Shown here: positions 19,287-29,803 of the stretch, piece after piece | Position numbering within the stretch: position 1 is the stretch's first letter | How the letters are laid out: each line of letters begins with the position of its first letter | Assembly: GCA_016713505.1 (NCBI GenBank) | Contig: JADJPA010000001.1 | Coordinates: 1-64,000 of the forward strand | Reading direction: 5' to 3' | DNA length: 64,000 nt | From: Candidatus Competibacteraceae bacterium | GTDB taxonomy: Bacteria; Pseudomonadota; Gammaproteobacteria; Competibacterales; Competibacteraceae | Notes under the pieces: model-generated | Databases searched by the model: none | Seen by the model: the letters and a program-made list of their open reading frames with translations, nothing else | Told to the model about the DNA's origin: nothing | Translations under genes and position numbers: made by a program

Positions 19287-20770
19287 TTACGGCGGCTGGG
19301 CAGTTAGCGTTTTTCTTAACAAGCGGTAATTTGGGAAGTCGAAACGCGGATCGGGTTCAAACCGGCCTGCCGCCAGAGCGTTTACCGCCCCAACCTCGTG
19401 CGGCCAAGCTGGGTCGTGAATGAGGATCAAATCCGGTGAATAATGCTTGAGCCACTCTGCAAATTTGCGCTCGCCGATAAATCGTGCGTTGAGCGGATTG
19501 ACCAACCCCAAGATATCAATAATAGGTCGGTTGGAATACCAGCCGATAATACCGATCTCAACCATCGCTATTTGCGTGGTTTGCTCGGTATTCTGGCTAA
19601 GCCAGATGCCAATGTCTTTGTAGGGTTTGAAAGGCTCCCGCGCCCGCGCCGATATGCCGCTCGCCCAGTAGATCAGAATGGGCGCGAGTAATAGGAGCGG
19701 TAAATAGCTTAACCAACGGGGCGCATGAAAAATCGCGACCAGACTAGTGCCGGTTAAAAACAATCCTTCTGTGCAATAGATCATCATAAAAATGAAGTAA
19801 GGCGCATAATACCAGTGATAATTGGGTATGTTTAGCAAGAGGTAAAAGCAGGAGTAGCTAATCAGAAAAGCAAGTACGATAAAATGGGTTTCTCGATTTT
19901 CTGGTAGTCTGATGCTGCTTGAAAACCCTAGCGCCGCCAACGTCAAAACAGTAAAGAGATAAAAGTGATTGGCGCCAAAGATCAAGCGAGAGAGATAGCC
20001 GAAATCCAAAAAGAGCCAACCATCACCCCAGAGCCCTGACTGGCCCTGCCCTAGCTTGGCGCTGCCGGTAGCCGGTAGGAAGGCTCCATAGTACCACTTA
20101 TTGAACAGTAGATTCACCGCGATGAAAATGAGTGGGATGATAAAGTAACGGTAGTCAGGAAGGCGGCGATATTTAATGAGGTAACCACCTAAAAAAGTGG
20201 CTATCAGGAAAATTCCTTCGGCGCGGGTCAAGATCAGCAATCCTGAAAAAGGCCAAGCCAAAAAAATTTTTCAATCTGGTAACAGTAGAGACTTAAGCCT
20301 ATAAGTAGTATGAAAAGCGGAGTTTCCATGCCGTAGGTCAAGAAGAAATAAGGAAAAGTTCCCGCCAGGATGATGAATAGACACTTTGCCGCTAGCGGCC
20401 TTTTAGCGAAAAAAGTTTCCGATAATACAAGCAACGCTGAAGCATGAAGCAGCGCCGCCAATAAAATAGTGGCAACTTGTAAATCAGAGATTAAAACACC
20501 TGCCAAAATGAGCAGGTATGAATAGAGTGAAGAAGTTAGACCGTTAAAATAAACCCCTTCATTGTAAACTAGTCCTTCTCCATTCAAAAAATTCCTGACG
20601 TATCGAAGATAGATCAGGGCATCATCTAGCTGATAATGGCGGTTGACCCAGGCCAAATACAATAATGGTAGGCAACAGCAGAGAGAGATAAAAAAGTACG
20701 ATTTATTATTTTCTGTCTTGCTGGGCAAAGACAGACTGGAAAAAGGGTCGGAGATCCCGGAGCCGCGCAC
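19287..20770 (-). CDS. Polytopic membrane glycosyltransferase (AftB/GT-C like), frameshifted
   Basis: A GT-C type enzyme using a polyprenyl-phosphate sugar. The N-terminal membrane helix is followed by the acidic loop YQLDDALIYLRYVRNFLNGE and LVYNEGVYFNGLTSSLYSYL, the hallmark of the AftB-like/PMT-like bacterial group. About eleven hydrophobic helices follow, then a soluble periplasmic end with IGIIGWYSNRPIIDILGLVN and FAEWLKHYSPDLILIHDP. The gene is split by one missing T in the run of seven T (minus strand) near 20260: IEKFF-WLGLF should be IEKFF-LAWPFSG. About 494 residues. It is more AT-rich than the next genes upstream. The donor and acceptor are unknown; it probably adds a side-branch sugar outside the membrane. 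Confidence 0.75.
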
Positions 20771-20798
20771 GGTTGTGGTGTTGGAGATAAAATTAAAA

Positions 20799-22081
20799 TT
20801 AGCCGTTCAGTTGGCAAGTCCAGGTCGGGGCGTAGAGGGTATGATGCAAGCCACCCACCAGCAACGGCACGCAGAGCAACAAGACGCTCCGACGCCAGCC
20901 CGCGGGCAATCCCTGCCATCCCAAGACCGCAATGGGGGCGGCGTACCACGTCCAATAAGTGATGATTCGCAGCGTCCAGTTATGGTCCCGCAGCCACGGC
21001 GTCAGCAGCAAGAACAGAGTCCCCAGCGCCATCAGAATCAAGCAAGCTTCCATAAAAAAATCCATGTTCGAAACCGGCTTTTGGATCAGCCGCCAAAAAC
21101 CGGTGAGAAACAACACGGCCAGTAAAATATTCCCACCTTGATACCAGATGAGCTGAAATGGATTGACCGTTCGATAGATGGGACCGAGCCAAGCGTATTG
21201 CCAGAACAGAGCCAGCCCGACCAGCCCCGCCGTCAGCCAAGGTAACAACGGTAACGCCAGGCCAGCGCGAAGCCCGCCGACCAAGCGTTGGCCGATCTGG
21301 TAGGCGCGCAAGCCATGCAACGACAGCAGTATTCCCGCCGCGGCCAGCATCATCTGGCCAAAGAAAACGAAAGCGTGCGCGCCAAGGATGTGATTGCTAC
21401 GGATGTCCAGCCAAACCAGGGGATACCACAGTCCGCCCAGCGCCAGACAAAGCGTCAGCCCCAGCAACAAAGCGGCCAGCGCACCGTAATCCGAATGGTT
21501 TTGGATGAACCGGCGCGCCCAGAAACCGAAGACCAGCACGGTCAGCACCACGAAGCTCAAAATGTGATAGCCGAAACAGAGCACCCAAACCAGGAAAAAA
21601 GCCGGACCACACGTACCGCGTTCGCGTAAATCACGATACGCCAGCCCAGCGCCGGCCGCCGCCAGCAACATGCCGAGCTGCTGCGGGCGGCCTTCCAGCC
21701 AAGGGCCGAGAAAATAACTGCCGGCGAACAGAAACGCCAAGCACCACCAAGCCGAACGGATATCGTTCAGGCTGGCGCGATAAAACAGCCACAAACCCAG
21801 CGGCAACACGAACGCGCTGTTCAAGGAAGCAACGGCGGCCACGAGCGGTCGGGTGGCCAGTCCGGTCCAGTCTCGCAGCTCGAAAATCAGCCCGGCATAG
21901 CCCGGTCCTGAGATCGGCCACGATCCCCGCCATCCAGCCAGTCGAAGATTTTCAGGTAATTCTGTTCGTCGGTTCCGCAGATCGGATAACCCAAAACGCA
22001 ACGCGCATAAACCGTCAGCGCCGCCGTCAGTGCCAGGAGCGCGAGCAGCAGGGGGATCGAGCGTTGAGTGTGCTGGTTCAA
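20799..22081 (-). CDS. Polytopic membrane protein, GT-C glycosyltransferase-like, frameshifted
   Basis: The protein starts MNQHTQRSIPLLLALLALT with a membrane helix, followed by RCVLGYPICGTDEQNYLKIF, whose acidic TDEQ in the first outer loop is like GT-C enzymes. It then runs through ten or more hydrophobic helices, including WLEGRPQQLGMLLAAAGAGL and YRTVNPFQLIWYQGGN, to the end TWTCQLNG. A frameshift near 21895 separates the first 60 residues from the rest. About 427 residues. The start overlaps the end of the upstream GT2 gene by ATGA, so they are coupled. I cannot give a sugar or acceptor; a polymerase/flippase role is an alternative. Confidence 0.62.
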
Positions 22082-23074
22082 TACAAATCTCGCAGCGCAC
22101 CCAGCGCATAGCCGCGCTCGTAAAACAGCCGGCTGATCCGCTGGCGGATCTCGCGCGGGGGAATCTGTCGTTGCTGCTGGATGGGCCGGCGTTTGCGGCG
22201 CATTCCTGGAATGCCGCGCACGAAGTCGCGGTACAGCCGAGCCACCACGCCGAGCTTACCCTTAACGGTGTAACGCAGCAGGATGGCGACGTGCAATACA
22301 ACCATCCAGAATAGATTGCCGAGCAGAAAGCGGGCCGGGATGTCTTTGACCAGCACGAACAGCGAATTGCGAATGCCGTGATAGAGCACGAAATCGCTGT
22401 TGGGGCCGCCGCTGGAAATCGAGCCCTTGTGATAGACCAAGGCATCCTCGGCGTAAGCCGCCCGATAGCCCAGCAAGACCGCCCGCCACGCCAAGTCGGT
22501 ATCTTCGGCGTAACAGAAAAAGTGTTCGTCGAAGTACTCGCCGGTCGCCTGATGGATGGCGCGCAATAGCTCGGCTGTATACAGCGCGCAGTTGCCGCTA
22601 GGCCCGAGCAAGGGATCATCCGGGGATTTTCGATTGGATGCCAGCCCGCATTTATAGAAAGTGATGCCCCAGATTGTCGATCTGGCTGCGATCCGCGTAC
22701 TTCATGACCCGCGCCGCGACCATGGCGACTTGCTGGGACGGATCGAGCCGCGCCAGCATGTGTTCCAGAAAGTCGGACTCGACCACCGCATCGTTGTTGA
22801 CCAGCAAAAAGAATTCGTAGCGATGGCTGGGAACCCATTGTTCGAACAAACGGTTGTGCGCGCCAGTAAATCCTAAATTTTGGGGAAATGCCGTGAAGTG
22901 GATGCGCTCGGGATGGCGGGCGACATAGTCGCGTAGCTGAGCGACATCGGCGGCGCTGGAACCGTTGTCCACCAAGAAAATATCGAAGGCGGGCGCGGCC
23001 ACCCGCAACAGCGAGTCCAGACACTCCACGGTGTCGGCGGCGCGCCGGTAGTTGACGACGATGACCGCGATCAT
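22078..23074 (-). CDS. GT2 family glycosyltransferase (rhamnosyl/WcaA-like), frameshifted
   Basis: A cytoplasmic GT-A enzyme with a C-terminal membrane-associated part. Start MIAVIVVNYRRAADTVECL at ATG 23074; FDIFLVDNGSS, FPQNLGFTGAHNRLFEQ, LLVNNDAVVESDFLEHML (the NDD-like metal site) are all GT2 signatures. After a frameshift near 22640 the frame continues with GPSGNCALYTAELL, FFCYAEDTDLAWRAVLLGYR (the ED catalytic base motif) and a hydrophobic segment near LGNLFWMVVLHVAILLR. About 332 residues. The start overlaps the stop of the upstream gene (ATGA at 23071-23074). It is of the rhamnosyltransferase-like GT2 type (NLGFTGAHN...EDxDLxxR), consistent with, but not proof of, rhamnose transfer. 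Confidence 0.82.
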
Positions 23075-25088
23075 GCGGTGGCTCCAGCGGTCAGGCGTTG
23101 TTCGATCCAAGCCAGCGTGTCGCGCGCTTCCCGGCGGTGACAGTAGCGGGCGGCCGTAGTGAAGCCTTGGGCAGTCAAGCGGCAACGGAGCGGAGCATCG
23201 TCCAGCAGGCGCAGGATGGCGGCGGCCATAGCCTCGGCGTGGCCGGGCGGCGTCAACAGGGCATTATCCTCATGGCGGGCATATTCCAGCACGCCGCCGA
23301 GATCGGTCAGCACGCAGGCCGCGCCGCAGGCCATCGCCTCCAGCGCGCAGCGCCCGAAACCCTGAAATTCCGAACCGTCCAGAAAGATATCGGCCCCGGA
23401 ATAGAGTTCGGCCAACCGGTCCTGGCGGATGACCAAGCCTTCGTTGCGGAAGGGGAAAGGAATGCGCCAGCGGTCGAGGAAGCGGTCCCCGAACAGCACG
23501 ATTTCCACCTCGGGTCGAGCCTGCTTGACCGCCGCCAGCGCGGCGATGGTCGCCGGAAACCCCCGGCGCGGGGTGCCGGGTCGGGCCATGGCCAGCACCA
23601 CCGGTTGCGGGCCGCGCGCGGTCGGGCGCGGATAGAATTGGCCCAAATCCATCCCTAAGGGAATCTTGTGGCTGTCGTGGCCGTCCTCCGCCAGCCGGCC
23701 GCGCAACCAATCCGACATGACGATCCGGTGGGGCAGCAACCGGTAGCCGGCTTTCACCCGTTCCCGTTGCGCTGCGGCCGTATCGGGAAAAACCAGGGCT
23801 CGTAATCCTGAATCAGATAGCCGGCGGCGCGGGTCCGCCCGGTTTGCAGCAGCCGGTGAACCCAGTCCACCGTGTTCCAGTGGGTGGCGAACACCAAGTC
23901 GCTATCGGGGCATTCGGCGAGCAAGGCGCGGGCGTTGCGATAGATCAACGGCCGGGTGTAGAGCGGGCGCCAGTCGTGGATCAGCGGATCTTCGTACAGC
24001 GCCGCCACCCGCGCTTCGACGCCGAGCCGGATCAGTTCGTTGACCAGTTGCAGCACCGACAGCACGCCGCCGGCCACCACCAGCCGATCCAGCACATAAG
24101 TCACGCGCAGCCGTCCGGGCGGCGTCAAGCGCTGCGCCAGCGCCCGGCGCGGGCAAGGCCGGCGCGCGGCCACCACCCGCAACGTATGGCGGACGCTCAG
24201 GCGGGCTAGTTTTTGCAGCGAGCGTCGGCCGCGCCATTCCGCCAGCAGTTCGCGGGCGCCTTGCCAGACCGCCGAAGTCGGCTCCCAGCGCGAGGGTAGG
24301 GCGAACAAGCGGCGCACCGGTCGCAGCGGGTCGGCGCGGCGGAAGGCGCGGAATTGCCGTCGGTAGTCCTGACCCCAACGGCGGTCGAACAGCCGTCGGT
24401 TGTGCAGGTAGCGGGCGTGACCGTCGCTGAACGAGCCACCACCGCGATGGTAAACGTAGACATCTTCCGCCACCACGGTGCGAAAGCCGGCGGCGATCAG
24501 CCGCATGCATAGATCGGACTCCTCGCAATAGCCGTGTCCGTAACAAGGATCAAATAATCCCACTTGTTTCAAGGCGCTGCGGCGCAGCAACAGGCAAAAG
24601 CCGACCCCGGTGACTACATCGTGACAGCGGCCTTGGCGCTGGCTCGCCAGATACTCGTTCATCGCCAGATAGCTGGCGCCGGGCGCCATCGGCAAGTCGA
24701 TGTTGTCGGCGCGGTTGCTGAGCGGGTTGACCGCCGCCAGACGAAGATCGCCTTCGGCGCAGGCCAGCAAGCGCTCCAGCCAGCCCGGACTGACCAGCAC
24801 ATCGCTGTTCAGCAGCACCACATAAGCGGAATCGCCCTGAGCCATGGCCTGATTGCAGGTGGCCAGAAAGCCGAGGTTCTCATCCTGCCGCCGCAGCGTG
24901 ATCCATTGAGGTTCGGCGGCGGCGCGCTCGCGCAGCCAAGCGGCGGTGACCGGATCGCTGGCATCGTCCACGATCGAAAGCCGGCTGGCGCGGCGCGATG
25001 TATGGGCCAGCACCGCGTCTAGGCCATCACGTAACAGGCTCAGGCCGTTATGAACCGGTAGGATGATCTCGGTCATCGGCATTTGCAT
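23071..25088 (-). CDS. Fused GT2-GT4 glycosyltransferase, frameshifted
   Basis: One polypeptide of about 670 residues with two catalytic domains. Residues 1-260 are a GT2 domain: EIILPVHNGLSLLRDGLDAV, LSIVDDASDP, ENLGFLATCNQAM, YVVLLNSDVLVSPGWLERLL and HGYCEESDLCMRLIAAGFR. From about residue 320 there is a GT4-like GT-B domain: LRVTYVLDRLVVAGGVLSVL (glycine loop), LIQDYEPWFFP, MSDWLRGRLAEDG, KIPLGMDLGQFYP, SEFQGFGRCALEAMACGAA. The stop at 23754 comes from one missing C in a TTTTTCCC run; adding it joins ...YEPWFFP to DTAAAQRERVKAGYRLLPHR without a break. The start ATG 25088 directly abuts the stop of the upstream gene (TAAATG). Such double enzymes add two sugars in sequence. Confidence 0.82.
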
Positions 25089-28000
25089 TTACAGCATTCC
25101 GAAGTCTTCGCGGTCCAGCGGAAGATTGATGTTGTAGTACGGGTCGCCATCGCGCAGGATGGTGGCGTGCCGTTTGCGCATGTAGGCGATCTCCTTGGCA
25201 AAGCGCTGTTTTTTCTGAGGGGTGTCCTCATAGCCCCGAGTTTTCGACTCATGATGGTACAGTTCGCAATAAGGAGTAAAAACGTTGAGGTAGCCTTTCT
25301 CACGCAAGCGCAGGCAGAAATCCACATCGTTGAAAGCGATTGGCAAATTCGCCTCATCCATGCCGCCGATCAGTTCATAAAGCGACTTTTTGACCATCAA
25401 ACACGCCGCCGTTACGGCGCTGAAATTTTGAATTAAATTCAGCCGATGAAAATAGCCCGTATCACCGCGTTGGTAATATTTATGGGCGTGTCCGGCAATG
25501 CCGCCCAAGCCAATGATAACGCCACCATGTTGGACGGTATCGTCGGGGTAATAGAGTTTGGCCCCCACGGCGCCAACGTCCGGGCGTTGCGAATGCTCTA
25601 ATAAAGCTTCCAGCCAATCCGGCGTAATGACGACGATATCGTTATTGAGCAATATTAAATGCTCGCCGGTGGCCTGTTTGACAGCGAAATTGTTGATAGC
25701 GGGAAAGTTAAAGGGGATATCATGGGACAGAAAGCGAATCCGCGCGTCCTGATTTTTGTAAGCGTCCATCAGTGAAAAGGTTTCCGCCTCGCTACTATTG
25801 TTAGAGACGCCAATAATTTCAAAATTAGGATAGGTGGTTTTAAGCAATATCGAGTCAAGGCATTGCTTTAATAAATCGGGCTTATCCTTGAAGGGGATGA
25901 TAATGCTGATCTTGGGGCTTTTTAGCAGTTTGCGTTGGACGCGATAATTACCGGGAATATGCCCCAGCGCAACCGTGCCTTCGATGTTACGGCGTTTGAG
26001 CGTATCGGCAATGGCCAGCCGGCCTGCTTCCCAGGCGTAATGCTTGTTATTGAATTTTGCGGCCGTGGAGCCCGATATTTTGCGCCAGTGATAAAGAATT
26101 CGCGGGATATGGAAAACCCGGTCGGTGTGATCGAGCGCTCGAAGCAATAGATCGTAGTCTTGAGCGCCCTCGAAGCCGGTGCGAAAGTGGCCGATTTTTT
26201 CAAGTAAGCTTTTACGATAAACGCTGAGATGGCAAATATAATTGATTGAAAAAATCAGATCGGGAGAATAATCGGGCTTGAAGTGCGTTTCAATATAGTA
26301 ACCTTCCAAAGTAAGTTTGTCTTCGTCTGAATAGATGAGATCAGGATCACTTTTATTGATAATTTTGACGATCTCATAAAATGCGTCAGGAGTTATTTCA
26401 TCATCATGATCTAAAAAGGTAAGGTATTCACCGGTCGCGAGAGACAGTGCAGCATTGGAAGCTAGCGCGATTCCTTGGTTCTCGGTTAGGATTTTTAGCT
26501 GGATCGCGGGATGGTCAAGGCTCTTGAGATAGTCGAGCGTTTCCTGGCGGGATGAATGGTCATCGACAATGCACAATTGCCAATGAGGATAAATTTGATG
26601 CCGAACGGAATTGATCGCGGCTTTCAGCCATTTTAGCTCGACGTTATAGACCGGCATGATGACTGAAATGACGGGCTTTCTTTGCCATTTTTCGATTTCC
26701 AGCTTGCATTGAATCCTATCGTCTTCATTATAAATTTTAAGCGGAAGGCTTGAGTTGGATGTACTGTAAGGGCGCGTGCCTCCCAGGATTTCGTTGCGCC
26801 CGAGAAGCTGGTAGTGCTCTAAGCCGTTCCTGAATTGGCCGCGCTCCACCGCGTCTTTTACATCTGGATATCGATTCAAGTAATCTTCTTCGTTAAAATT
26901 CAAATATTCTTCTTCATGCTCTTCCTTAAAATTTAAACTCTCAAGGGAATTGTTATAATTAAAAGTATTTTTAATATCCGCTAGAATGATAATCGAGCGA
27001 TGAGTGTCTTTAGAGATGAACGGATTTTTGTTGCGCCAAATCTGGTAGGATTTAATAATTCTCTTGATATGATCTTGCACCATGGGGCTTCTTTGAAGCA
27101 CCCCGATTTTTCGACCCGCTTCGGCGATCAGATAGCCCAGTTTCCAAGTCATTGAATCGAAGGCGAGCTGAGTATCATGATGCAAGCTTTCAAAAAGACG
27201 TATCATGGTATTGACGTCCGATACATACTTTTTGATTAAACTGTCGTTATTGGTATTATTTAATTCCGCATTGAGTTCCAGCTGGTTTATTTTCTTCTCA
27301 TGTTCAGTTGCTTTGACATTGAGATGGTGTATTTCAGTGCGCAGTTTGCCAAGATCGGTAAAGAGTTGCTCATAATCTTTCAGTGCGGCCATACCAACAT
27401 CAAGGTTGTTGAAGGCATAGTGCCATTCCATTTTTTCAGCGTTGAGTATATTCCATAGCCTTGTTTGTCCGAGCGTCAGAAAGTCGCTGCTGTTATCTTT
27501 AGCGATTTTATAATGTTGTAATTCGTTGTTGAGAAATTCCGCTGTTTTATGCTTGTTGGGCAGCTGAAGAGAAGGCGCTCCATGAGCGCTAAGCGCCTTA
27601 TAAAGCTCTTCAACCGCTTCGTTAGGCTTTTCCATAAGCCGTTCGTAGCTCACTGTCAGCCTCGGCAATCCGTTTGAAGCCAAGATAGCGCGGGTATTAT
27701 AGTGCTCCCAAAGCGCGATTCCGAAGTGGAGGGGGAGTCCATCTCGTTTCTTCAGGGATTGGGCGACCGCCATGGGATGACGGGCCACATGAATGCATAA
27801 CGGGAATTGCAGCAGAGGAAGCCAGAGTTGAAAAAGTAGACAGAGCCTTGGGTCTTTTATAATCCAAGGACTATGCCCGTTCATTTCGACGATGATTTTA
27901 CTGGCGCGCTGCCTGAACTCGTCAAGAACGGTCGGATCAATGTTAGTGGGGTCGATTTTTGAAACGTTACGCCAATTGGCGTCGGATTTTTTCAGGACAA

Positions 28001-28166
28001 ACTCGTTGAGCTGCTGAATGTCGACACGTTCCCAATAACCTTTAGGATTGTCGGAACTGGCGGGCATCAACAAATTATTCGGGCCGAGATAAGCCCCCAT
28101 CATGTTGATCAACCGCGTTACGGCGGAAGTGCCGGCGCGATGCATTCCAAGAACGATGATTTGCAT
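25089..28166 (-). CDS. Sulfotransferase - coiled coil - double GT2 fusion protein
   Basis: A 1025-residue multidomain protein, intact. Residues 1-210: sulfotransferase fold with PAPS loop VLGMHRAGTSAVTRL and HVARHPMAVAQSL (3'-phosphate site). Residues about 265-325: charged helical region, probable coiled coil (LGKLRTEIHHLNVKATEHEK). Around 415-445: EEDYLNRYPDVKDAVERGQF, a short module found in several bacterial surface-polysaccharide enzymes. Residues about 495-730: GT2 domain 1 (VISVIMPVYNVELKWLKAAI, FLDHDDEITPDAF). Residues about 765-1000: GT2 domain 2 (ISIIIPFKDKPDLLKQCLDS, LLNNDIVVITPDW, FNDVDFCLRLREKGY). So one chain may add two sugars and sulfate them. The base composition is AT-richer than the flanking genes, suggesting a separate origin. 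TAAATG junction with the next gene; 18 bases after wzt. Confidence 0.88.
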   Translation of the reverse strand: MQIIVLGMHRAGTSAVTRLINMMGAYLGPNNLLMPASSDNPKGYWERVDIQQLNEFVLKKSDANWRNVSKIDPTNIDPTVLDEFRQRASKIIVEMNGHSPWIIKDPRLCLLFQLWLPLLQFPLCIHVARHPMAVAQSLKKRDGLPLHFGIALWEHYNTRAILASNGLPRLTVSYERLMEKPNEAVEELYKALSAHGAPSLQLPNKHKTAEFLNNELQHYKIAKDNSSDFLTLGQTRLWNILNAEKMEWHYAFNNLDVGMAALKDYEQLFTDLGKLRTEIHHLNVKATEHEKKINQLELNAELNNTNNDSLIKKYVSDVNTMIRLFESLHHDTQLAFDSMTWKLGYLIAEAGRKIGVLQRSPMVQDHIKRIIKSYQIWRNKNPFISKDTHRSIIILADIKNTFNYNNSLESLNFKEEHEEEYLNFNEEDYLNRYPDVKDAVERGQFRNGLEHYQLLGRNEILGGTRPYSTSNSSLPLKIYNEDDRIQCKLEIEKWQRKPVISVIMPVYNVELKWLKAAINSVRHQIYPHWQLCIVDDHSSRQETLDYLKSLDHPAIQLKILTENQGIALASNAALSLATGEYLTFLDHDDEITPDAFYEIVKIINKSDPDLIYSDEDKLTLEGYYIETHFKPDYSPDLIFSINYICHLSVYRKSLLEKIGHFRTGFEGAQDYDLLLRALDHTDRVFHIPRILYHWRKISGSTAAKFNNKHYAWEAGRLAIADTLKRRNIEGTVALGHIPGNYRVQRKLLKSPKISIIIPFKDKPDLLKQCLDSILLKTTYPNFEIIGVSNNSSEAETFSLMDAYKNQDARIRFLSHDIPFNFPAINNFAVKQATGEHLILLNNDIVVITPDWLEALLEHSQRPDVGAVGAKLYYPDDTVQHGGVIIGLGGIAGHAHKYYQRGDTGYFHRLNLIQNFSAVTAACLMVKKSLYELIGGMDEANLPIAFNDVDFCLRLREKGYLNVFTPYCELYHHESKTRGYEDTPQKKQRFAKEIAYMRKRHATILRDGDPYYNINLPLDREDFGML

Positions 28167-28184
28167 GGTTTCAATCCGCCCGCA

Positions 28185-28937
28185 TCATTCGGAGGTTGAG
28201 CCGGTCATATATTGGTCGACGACCACATCGACCGGGCCGACCCGGCGGATGACGCCGTGTTCGAGCCAGAGCACACGGTTGCACAAGGATTTGATGGACA
28301 CCGGACTGTGTGAAACGACCAGGATGGTCGAACCCCCCTCTCGGAATTCGCGGATACGCGCCGCCGATTTTTTCTGGAAGTCGGCATCACCGACCGCCAG
28401 CACCTCATCGATGATCAAGATTTCGGGCCGCACGTCGGTCGCCACCGCAAAGCCCAGGCGCGCCACCATGCCGCTGGAATAGGTGCGTACCGGGGCGTCG
28501 ATAAACTCGCCGATCCCGGAAAAATCCACGATTCGATCCAGCCGCCGGGCCATGTCTTTACGGCTAAAGCCCAAAACCGTGCCGTTTAGAAAGACGTTTT
28601 CCCGGCCGGTCATTTCGTAATCGAAACCGGCGCCCAACTCCAACAAGGGCGCCACCCGCCCGCGCAAGCGCAAGCGCCCTTCAGTGGGGCGGATCACGCG
28701 GGCGATCACTTTCAGCAAGGTGCTCTTACCGGCTCCATTGGGGCCGACGATGCCCATGGTCTCGCCCGGCCGGACCAGGAAACTGATGTTATTCAATGCA
28801 TTAAAATCGGCATAGCGAACGCCGCGCCGCTTCAGCCAGCGAATGGCGTATTCCTGAAACGTGGGAATCCGCTCGTGCGGAATGCGAAAGCGCACCGTCA
28901 CGTTATCGATCTGGATGATGGGGGCGCTCATGCTCAC
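28185..28937 (-). CDS. wzt: ABC transporter ATP-binding protein Wzt (no carbohydrate-binding domain)
   Basis: A 250-residue nucleotide-binding subunit of an ABC-2 polysaccharide exporter (Wzt/KpsT/TagH group). Walker A GPNGAGKST at residues 65-73, the family signature YSSGM at 153-157, Walker B ILIIDE at 173-178 and the switch histidine in VVSHSP near 203. The early QEYAIRWLKRRG insertion is typical of O-antigen Wzt proteins. It ends after the ABC domain (SIKSLCNRVLWLEHG ... YMTGSTSE), so it lacks the C-terminal carbohydrate-binding module that the second Wzt in this locus (41306-42526) has. In family terms this points to export that does not need recognition of a chain-end cap. Its start overlaps the permease stop by ATGA at 28934-28937. 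Confidence 0.9.
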   Translation of the reverse strand: MSMSAPIIQIDNVTVRFRIPHERIPTFQEYAIRWLKRRGVRYADFNALNNISFLVRPGETMGIVGPNGAGKSTLLKVIARVIRPTEGRLRLRGRVAPLLELGAGFDYEMTGRENVFLNGTVLGFSRKDMARRLDRIVDFSGIGEFIDAPVRTYSSGMVARLGFAVATDVRPEILIIDEVLAVGDADFQKKSAARIREFREGGSTILVVSHSPVSIKSLCNRVLWLEHGVIRRVGPVDVVVDQYMTGSTSE

Positions 28938-29803
28938 AGCCGGTAAGCCAATTGATCGGCCTTGTTGCTAAACACGATCCAGCCGGCCAGCAGCGTGCCA
29001 ACCGCCAGGATGACCGCGCCCGCGATCAGGCCGGGGTCGGGAACGGCGTTGGCATAGATCGGGATTCGAAACAGTTCGATCAGCACATAAAAGGGATTCA
29101 ACAGCAGCCAACCGCCGAGCGACTCGGGCAGCACCGCGGGCGGATACATGATCGGGGTCAGGAAGAAACCGGCCTGGACCACAATCTGATAAATGTCGAT
29201 GGAGTCCGTGAAAAAAACCGAGGCGGTGGCTAGCAACAGCGCGAGTCCCAGAGTGAATACCGTCAGAATCGTGATGCTGAACGGCAAGAACAACCAACTG
29301 GCGCTGAACGGATGCTGAAACACCAGGATGATGAGCGCCAGCGGCAAAATCGACACCAGGAAGTTGATCAGGCCGTTGCCGACCACCGCGACGATATAGG
29401 TGGCGCGGGGAATATAAATGCGTTTGAGCAAGCCGCCGCCGCCGGCCATGACGGCCATGGCGTATTGCGTGGTCTGGGTCATGAAGCTCCAGGCCAGCAG
29501 ACCGCTCAACAAATAAATGGCGTAGTGGGGTAACGCCGACTTGAACAAGGCGCCGAAAGCGATTGCCAGCACGATGGTTTGCAACAGGGGATTCAACAGC
29601 ATCCAGAGAATGCCCAGCAGGGAACGCTTGTAGCGATTTTTTAGGATGCTGCCGGCCATCAACAAGACCAGATCGCGATAGTGCCAAAGCTGGGCGAGCT
29701 CGTCCACGAAGGGCGGCGATCTGGTGGCGGAATCGTATTCGAAGGTTCCCGCCTGCCCAGCGTTATCCGGCAGGTCACGCGCGGTCGCGTGGCGCTCAGC
29801 CAT
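28934..29803 (-). CDS. wzm: ABC-2 polysaccharide export permease Wzm
   Basis: The membrane subunit pairing with the Wzt encoded next. 289 residues with a cytoplasmic N-terminal amphipathic stretch (SPPFVDELAQLWHYRDLVLL) and six membrane helices; family motifs include NRYKRSLLGILWMLLNPLLQ and LTPIMYPPAVLPESLGGWLLLNPF (written here in two parts). The start is taken as ATG 29803 (MAERHATARD), because a continuous longer frame to 30949 arises only from a missing A in the upstream gene. The first bases overlap the end of the GT4 gene by eight. Exports undecaprenyl-linked O-polysaccharide to the periplasm, in family terms. Confidence 0.9.
   Translation of the reverse strand: MAERHATARDLPDNAGQAGTFEYDSATRSPPFVDELAQLWHYRDLVLLMAGSILKNRYKRSLLGILWMLLNPLLQTIVLAIAFGALFKSALPHYAIYLLSGLLAWSFMTQTTQYAMAVMAGGGGLLKRIYIPRATYIVAVVGNGLINFLVSILPLALIILVFQHPFSASWLFLPFSITILTVFTLGLALLLATASVFFTDSIDIYQIVVQAGFFLTPIMYPPAVLPESLGGWLLLNPFYVLIELFRIPIYANAVPDPGLIAGAVILAVGTLLAGWIVFSNKADQLAYRL

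Noticed and set aside
20799..23024. A continuous 741-codon frame on the minus strand spanning two genes
   Set aside because: Its first part is an out-of-frame reading of the GT2 gene (22078-23074). Only the part from about 21900 down is the real membrane protein.
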